Source of the DNA: UBA6059 sp965227155
GTDB taxonomy: Bacteria; Bacteroidota; Bacteroidia; Cytophagales; Cyclobacteriaceae
Assembly (NCBI GenBank): GCA_965227155.1
Contig: OZ245731.1
Location: forward strand, 1,798,001 to 1,862,000
Length of the DNA: 64,000 nt
Direction of reading: 5' to 3'
Position 1 is the first letter of the stretch. Each line of letters begins with the position of its first letter. This document shows, one piece after another, positions 59,187 through 64,000 of this stretch. The translations under genes were made by a program, and so were the position numbers. Below the pieces are notes generated by a model that was given only the letters and a program-made list of their open reading frames with translations, searched no databases and had not been told where the DNA came from.

Positions 59187-61403
59187 CTATTGCTTACCGG
59201 ATTTAAATTCGTCGAACCTTGATTTTACTTCCGCTCTCGGGAAGATATTGTCGTCAAGATTAGTATCTGCAGTCTCCTGATCAGGGTCTACCACAATGTT
59301 GACCACTTCTTTGTTTTTAGCAAATACTTTGGTCACCTGCTCCTCATTCAGCCTCCAGATTTCTGCCGGGATAAATTCTTTTTCTTTGGTACCATCGGCA
59401 TAAGACCATTCAATAATCAAAGGTGTAACCAAGCCTCCAATATTCTCAAATGTCAGCTCATAAAAATACTTATTAGCATTGGCTCTTTTAATAGCCTCAT
59501 CATCCACTTTGTTCATGAACTCACGGTAGGCACGGTCATCCGTACTTGTGAAAGTGAAAGTCTCGGCAGCTTCTTCAAAATTAGTAGCACGGCCACCACC
59601 TTCACCACCTAGCTTGCCTCCGGTAGCAGTGGCTTTATTTTCGAAAGACTTATCATCAGTCTGCATACGGTAGTATTTCACATTGGCCAGGTTTACATCC
59701 ACATTGTCGGTAGTGTAGAACCAGCCTCTCCAAAACCAGTCAAGGTCCATAGCGGAAGCATCTTCCATAGTTCTGAAGAAGTCTGCCGGGCTTGGGTGCT
59801 TGAAGGCCCATCTTTCAGAGTAGGTCTTGAAGGCATAATCGAATAGCTCCGGCCCCATAATCGTCTCGCGAAGGATGCTCAATGCTGCAGCAGGTTTGGC
59901 GTAAGCATTGTTGCCAAACTGAAGGATCTGCTCTGAATTGGTCATGATCGGGCGAATGTTTTCCTTATCGCCTTTCATATAGTTTACAATACTGGCCGCA
60001 GTACCACGACGGGCAGGCATATCAGGATAATGCTCAAACTGAGTCAATGACTGAACGAACGTATTGAGGCCTTCATCCATCCAGGTCCATTGGCGCTCAT
60101 CAGAATTGATGATCATAGGGAAGAAGTTATGGCCTACCTCGTGTACGATTACACCGATCATTCGCCATTTAGTGGTTTCGCTGTATGTACCATCTTCGTT
60201 TGGCCTACCGAAGTTGAAGCAAATCATAGGGTACTCCATGCCGATAGAAGCAGCATGCACAGATATCGCTACAGGATAAGGGTATTCAATAGTCTTCTCA
60301 GAATAAGTGAGCAAAGTGTTTTTCACAGCTTTGGTAGATTCCTCTTCCCATAGTGGATTACCTTCCTTAGGGTAGTAGGACATGGCCATCGGGGTGTAGT
60401 TCTCCAGCTTTACAGCCATGGCATCCCAGATGTATTTTCTGGAAGCAGCAAAAGCAACGTCACGTACCATGTCAGCCTTAAACTTCCAGGTCTTCTTGGC
60501 ATTGCGTTCGGGTTTCTTCTCTTTGGCAATAGCCTCTTTTTCAGTTACGATAATTACAGGCTTGTCGAAAGTCTTTTTCGCTTCTTCCCAGCGCTCCATT
60601 TCTTTTTCACTTAGTACTTCACTGGCATTCTGAAGCGAACCGGTGCCCCCTACTACAAAGTCAGCAGGTACCGTAATGCTCATTTCGAAATCACCGAAAG
60701 GAAGGGCAAACTCACCGCGGCCTAAAAACTGCTTGTTTTGCCAGCCTTCTTTGTCATCATAGACAGCCATTCTTGGGTAAAACTGCGCAATGGTATAGTT
60801 GTAATTGCCATCCTTAGGAAAATACTCATAGCCTGAACGGCCACCATCACGCATCCGATCGTTGATGTTATACGACCAGTCGATTTGGAAAGAGAATTGA
60901 TCTCCGGTATTCATGACCTTGGGTAGCTCAACCCGCATCATGGTTTTCACAATTGTGTAATCCAAAGGAGCACCACTAGCATCCGCAACTTTCGAAATTT
61001 TAAAGCCACCTACATAATCGCCACCATCTACGATAGCTTCAAGCGTCTTACCGGATATGCTGTCGCGCATACCTGTAGGTCGTACCAGTGGAGTGTTAGA
61101 ATCTGGCGCACGCATATTTTGATCAAGCTGTACCCATAGGTAGGAAAGCGGATCGGGTGAGTTGTTGTAATAAGTGATTGTTTCCGATCCGGTGATGCTT
61201 TGGTTGTCATCATTCAGCTCCACAGCAATGTTGTAATCAGCCTGCTGCTGCCAGTAGTCAATACCAGGCGCACCGGAAGCTGTACGATAGCTGTTGGGGG
61301 TGGGCAGCATTGTACCCAGCTGCTCAAATTTTTGTTCCCATTTGCCCTGACTATACGCCTGAACGGCACCAAAGCAAAGGAACAGTGCTATTATTTTTCT
61401 CAT
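59187..61403 (-). CDS. M1-family metallopeptidase, copy 1
   Basis: A 738-residue protein with signal MRKIIALFLCFGAVQAYS. HEVGH is near residue 430 with Glu 18 residues on in WMDEGLNTF; SIGMEYPMICF is also kept. It aligns with copy 2 at 79 of the first 101 mature residues by eye, so they are tandem duplicates. A short Gly-rich insert (GGKLGGEGGGRA) near the C-terminal third is unique to this copy. The gene is 17 bases after hupE in the same operon and is closed by a strong terminator. Confidence 0.9.
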   Translation of the reverse strand: MRKIIALFLCFGAVQAYSQGKWEQKFEQLGTMLPTPNSYRTASGAPGIDYWQQQADYNIAVELNDDNQSITGSETITYYNNSPDPLSYLWVQLDQNMRAPDSNTPLVRPTGMRDSISGKTLEAIVDGGDYVGGFKISKVADASGAPLDYTIVKTMMRVELPKVMNTGDQFSFQIDWSYNINDRMRDGGRSGYEYFPKDGNYNYTIAQFYPRMAVYDDKEGWQNKQFLGRGEFALPFGDFEMSITVPADFVVGGTGSLQNASEVLSEKEMERWEEAKKTFDKPVIIVTEKEAIAKEKKPERNAKKTWKFKADMVRDVAFAASRKYIWDAMAVKLENYTPMAMSYYPKEGNPLWEEESTKAVKNTLLTYSEKTIEYPYPVAISVHAASIGMEYPMICFNFGRPNEDGTYSETTKWRMIGVIVHEVGHNFFPMIINSDERQWTWMDEGLNTFVQSLTQFEHYPDMPARRGTAASIVNYMKGDKENIRPIMTNSEQILQFGNNAYAKPAAALSILRETIMGPELFDYAFKTYSERWAFKHPSPADFFRTMEDASAMDLDWFWRGWFYTTDNVDVNLANVKYYRMQTDDKSFENKATATGGKLGGEGGGRATNFEEAAETFTFTSTDDRAYREFMNKVDDEAIKRANANKYFYELTFENIGGLVTPLIIEWSYADGTKEKEFIPAEIWRLNEEQVTKVFAKNKEVVNIVVDPDQETADTNLDDNIFPRAEVKSRFDEFKSGKQ

Positions 61404-61420
61404 TCTGTTCAAATTGTGAT

Positions 61421-62005
61421 TTACCAAAATTTAGTTTCTATCATTAATGTGATGGCGATTCCCATGACGGCAGAGGAAACTATCGTGTTCCAATCGCGTC
61501 GACTTAAACTCGCCAATCGGTTGAAAATTAAGCCAATAAGCATAAAAACACCAACGATTATTATTTGGCCCACTTCCAATCCTATGTTAAAGGCAAATAG
61601 CTGGGTGATGATCGACTCATCACGGCCTAATAGGGCCTGAAGGTAATTGGAAAAACCCATGCCATGGATAAACCCAAAAAACAGCGCAAAGCCATAATTA
61701 AGCCGCATATTTTGCTGGTGGCTTTGTTTATCCCTATTGACCAGATTGGAAACAGCGGTGATGAAAATGGTTACCGGTATAAGAAATTCTATGAGGCTTG
61801 AATCAACATTGATTATTTGAAGGGTGGCCATGGCCAATGTAAGTGAATGACCAATGGTAAAGGCTGTCACCAAAATTAGTATTCGTTTCCATTCGGCGGC
61901 CTGGTAAATAGCACATAAGGCCACTACAAAAAGAATGTGATCGTACCCATTGATATCGAGAATATGCTCCAGCCCAAGCGAAAAAAATAAAGCGAAAGGA
62001 TCCAT
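61421..62005 (-). CDS. HupE/UreJ-family membrane protein
   Basis: A 194-residue membrane protein starting MDPFALFFSLGLEHILDING, with six to seven helices. The HupE/UreJ signature YDHILFVVAL (His in the first helix) and FGFIHGMGFSNYL are present. HupE proteins take up nickel for hydrogenase or urease, but the second-type HupE found in Bacteroidota has no such linkage and its substrate is unknown. The upstream start at 62068 is rejected as it reads into the divergent DUF6702 gene. Same operon as M1 copy 1. Confidence 0.85.
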   Translation of the reverse strand: MDPFALFFSLGLEHILDINGYDHILFVVALCAIYQAAEWKRILILVTAFTIGHSLTLAMATLQIINVDSSLIEFLIPVTIFITAVSNLVNRDKQSHQQNMRLNYGFALFFGFIHGMGFSNYLQALLGRDESIITQLFAFNIGLEVGQIIIVGVFMLIGLIFNRLASLSRRDWNTIVSSAVMGIAITLMIETKFW

Positions 62006-62070
62006 GACCTGATAATTATTGGTTTGGTATAATTTTGGTGTATAACATTGAGGTAAATCTACAAACATTC

Positions 62071-62580
62071 ATGCTTTTGCCCTTAATCCATTTATGCAGC
62101 TGGTTGCTATTTTCCTTACTTCATCCTTTTCATGTAAGCGTATGCGAACTTGAATATGATCAGAAGAGCGAGGCTTTGGAAATCAGCCATCGTATTTTCC
62201 TGGATGACCTGGAAATTACACTAAGAAACTACTCCGGTAATGAAAAGCTGGACATTATGAATCCGGCAGATCCGGAGGCCCTGCATACCATGCTGAAAGC
62301 TTATGTGGAGGAGCATTTTTTTGTGTGGGTTAATGAAGAAAAAGTAGCTATCAACTACCTGGGCGAAGAAAGGGAGGAAGATGTCATGTGGTGTTACGTG
62401 GAAGTCCCCGGCATTACAGATTTGCAGGTGCTGGACGTAGAAAACAAAATGCTCATGGAAACCTACGACGATCAGATCAACCTGGTACACGTGAAAGCCT
62501 TCGGTAAGGTAAAAACCCTCAAGTTGTATCAGTTCAATGAATGGGGCACGCTTGACATTCAGGCCCTAAAATCAAACTGA
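62071..62580 (+). CDS. DUF6702 family protein
   Basis: A 169-residue protein with an N-terminal signal (MLLPLIHLCSWLLFSLL), then HPFHVSVCELEYD, EISHRIFLDDLEITLRN and NYLGEEREEDVMWCYVEVPG, which mark DUF6702, a beta-rich periplasmic domain. It is divergent from hupE and M1, a combination I have seen in Bacteroidota. Its function is unknown. The 22-base tail overlap with the 2H-phosphoesterase gene is convergent. Confidence 0.82.
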   Translation: MLLPLIHLCSWLLFSLLHPFHVSVCELEYDQKSEALEISHRIFLDDLEITLRNYSGNEKLDIMNPADPEALHTMLKAYVEEHFFVWVNEEKVAINYLGEEREEDVMWCYVEVPGITDLQVLDVENKMLMETYDDQINLVHVKAFGKVKTLKLYQFNEWGTLDIQALKSN

Positions 62581-63137
62581 TCAAAGATTGTCCACATTTG
62601 TCCATCATGCTGTAACAAGGTAAGCTGCCTAGCTGTAATTTCTCGAGTAAACGGCTGCAGTTGGTATTGAGGCCATGCCTTTAGAAATACCGGTTTTTTT
62701 AGATCGCGATAGGCAATGGTAATGTGTGGATGAAAACCTCTGTTTTTATAATCGGCGTTATCAAGCTTAAGTGATTTGCGTGCCACATTGACCAGGTTTT
62801 TTTGCAAAGCCTCCAGCTGAGTGTTGAGATCAATATTGAGGTAAATAACTCGTGGCGGAAATGCGCCAAAGCCATTGATGGTATATGAAAATTGCTTTAT
62901 TGATTCACTAAAGGAATAAAGACAATCCCGCAATACCGATAATTTAGCTTCTTTCCACAAAAAAGGCATGTGTAGGGTGATGTGTGGTGGAGATTTCAGG
63001 GCCTGTTTCGGCCCATATTTATCAGAGAACGCCCCTTTAATTTCAACAATCTCACTTGAGGTTTCCGCGTCAGGCAAAAGCGCAATAAAATAGAGTGATT
63101 GTGTTTTGTCTATATGCCTTTTATCAAAATTCCCCAT
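62559..63137 (-). CDS. 2H-phosphoesterase (2'-5' RNA ligase-like, LigT/ThpR)
   Basis: A 192-residue protein with the two His-x-Thr/Ile motifs of the 2H superfamily: HITLHMPFLW near residue 52 and HPHITIAYRD near 137, spaced as usual. Members are cyclic phosphodiesterases or 2'-5' RNA ligases acting on tRNA-derived ends. The physiological substrate is unknown. The gene is divergent from the metalloprotease gene that begins at 63201. Confidence 0.88.
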   Translation of the reverse strand: MGNFDKRHIDKTQSLYFIALLPDAETSSEIVEIKGAFSDKYGPKQALKSPPHITLHMPFLWKEAKLSVLRDCLYSFSESIKQFSYTINGFGAFPPRVIYLNIDLNTQLEALQKNLVNVARKSLKLDNADYKNRGFHPHITIAYRDLKKPVFLKAWPQYQLQPFTREITARQLTLLQHDGQMWTIFDQFDFRA

Positions 63138-63200
63138 CAGATAATCGCTACAGAATTGTGCTCGTGTTAAATTAGTGATTCACAAACAATTCCAAGCGAA

Positions 63201-64000
63201 ATGCAAAAATTCCTTATACCCTTATTAATTCTTTTGTTGGTATCCTGTCAGGCCTCACAAACCGCCACACAAACGGGCGACAATCAACAATCTGCTTCTG
63301 TAAATCCCGACGCTATTCTGGAAATGACCAAAGGCATGGATAGATATTCAGGTTATTTTGATTTTTTCTGGGATATAGAAACCGGGAAAGTATACCTACA
63401 GATTGATAAGCTCGATCAGGAATTTTTGTATGTCAATGCGCTGGCTGCAGGTGTAGGATCCAATGATATTGGTTTGGACAGGGGACAGCTTGGCAATGAG
63501 CGTGTGGTTAAATTCGTAAGATCAGGCCCCAAAATTCTAATGGTAGAACCCAATTACGGGTACAGGGCCATTAGCGATAATGACGATGAGCGCAGGTCCG
63601 TAGAAGAGGCTTTTGCCCAATCGGTGATCTGGGGTTTTGAAATCAAAGCCAAAAACACATGGAATGTATTGGTAGATGCTACCGATTTTCTGCTGAGAGA
63701 TGCCCATGGTGTAGCCCAGCGACTGGCATCCCGTAAACAGGGCACTTATAGTATGGACAAATCCAGGTCGGCTATGTATTTGCCCAATACCATGAATTTT
63801 CCTAAAAACACAGAATTTGAAGCTACAGTAACCTTCACAGGACAACCCAAAGGCGACTGGGTGCGCTCGGTGACCCCTTCACCGGATGCTGTAACCGTAA
63901 GGATGCACCATTCCTTCATTGAACTGCCCGACAGCAACTATACTCCAAGAAAGTTTGATCCCCGATCCGGATATTATTACATCCAGTACCAGGATTATGC
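63201..64000 (+). CDS. Zinc-dependent metalloprotease-family lipoprotein (DUF5117/5118-like), C-terminus outside window
   Basis: From the ATG at 63201 the frame stays open to the window edge (266 codons). MQKFLIPLLILLLVSCQASQ is a lipoprotein signal with Cys16. The following 250 residues (MTKGMDRYSGYFDFFWDIET, LDQEFLYVNALAAGVGSNDI, LDRGQLGNERVVKFVRSGPK) match the N-terminal domains of large Bacteroidota zinc-dependent metalloproteases. The protease domain itself (HEXXH) lies beyond the window. It probably acts in the periplasm or on the surface. Confidence 0.82.
   Translation, partial: MQKFLIPLLILLLVSCQASQTATQTGDNQQSASVNPDAILEMTKGMDRYSGYFDFFWDIETGKVYLQIDKLDQEFLYVNALAAGVGSNDIGLDRGQLGNERVVKFVRSGPKILMVEPNYGYRAISDNDDERRSVEEAFAQSVIWGFEIKAKNTWNVLVDATDFLLRDAHGVAQRLASRKQGTYSMDKSRSAMYLPNTMNFPKNTEFEATVTFTGQPKGDWVRSVTPSPDAVTVRMHHSFIELPDSNYTPRKFDPRSGYYYIQYQDY

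Overview
The window comes from a member of the Bacteroidota, most likely order Cytophagales. The evidence is a GldJ-type gliding lipoprotein, DUF4175, DUF6702 and SIMPL proteins, an Ig-like lipoprotein beside mnmG, two M1 aminopeptidases next to HupE, and Bacteroidota-type -7 promoter elements (TAnnTTTG) in place of the classical -10. By-eye base counts suggest a chromosome of about 40% G+C. No rRNA, tRNA, CRISPR array, prophage or insertion sequence was seen.

Region 1-6.2 kb (all minus strand): the start of a PAS-domain protein, a fatty-acid beta-oxidation operon (marR regulator, FadN-like hydroxyacyl-CoA dehydrogenase/enoyl-CoA hydratase, thiolase) and a large TPR protein. Region 6.2-6.57 kb is a 75% A+T intergenic stretch with a cluster of DnaA-box-like 9-mers, proposed as a replication origin. 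Region 6.57-16.8 kb is one long minus-strand gene string: hypothetical, orphan solute-binding lipoprotein, DUF4175 coiled-coil protein, RsbW-like ATPase, ybeY, mnmG, methyltransferase, Ig-like lipoprotein. Two near-perfect parS (ParB-binding) sites lie directly in front of mnmG. Together with the DnaA-box cluster 4.5 kb away they suggest an origin-proximal segment.

Region 16.9-32.8 kb is chromosomal housekeeping: comF, gldJ, mfd, an orphan cytochrome oxidase subunit III, an S1/P1 nuclease, an SDR, a VOC protein, patatin, a TPM/TPM/LemA operon, a CASTOR/POLLUX-type channel, an acetoacetate-decarboxylase-like protein and DoxX. Region 32.8-36.9 kb holds small membrane proteins (35 and 40 aa), a metallophosphoesterase whose motif-bearing frame has no standard start codon, a LiaF-like protein and a TetR unit. 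Region 36.9-41.6 kb has an aminotransferase and an overlapping SLC13 transporter, cNMP-domain histidine kinase and CheY-like regulator. Region 41.5-53 kb has an A+T-rich sugar-epimerase/glycosyltransferase pair, DUF427, a class-V aminotransferase-fold enzyme, a Rieske protein, amidase, DinB, SIMPL, polA and a threonine/serine dehydratase.

Region 53-56.8 kb is the accessory part. It holds a glycosyltransferase, two toxin-antitoxin modules (DUF433/DUF5615 and VapBC, the latter with a 57-aa antitoxin), small membrane proteins, and a family of mosaic palindromic repeats found at five places. Region 56.8-64 kb has two tandem M1 metallopeptidases, HupE/UreJ, DUF6702, a 2H-phosphoesterase and the start of a zinc-metalloprotease-family lipoprotein.
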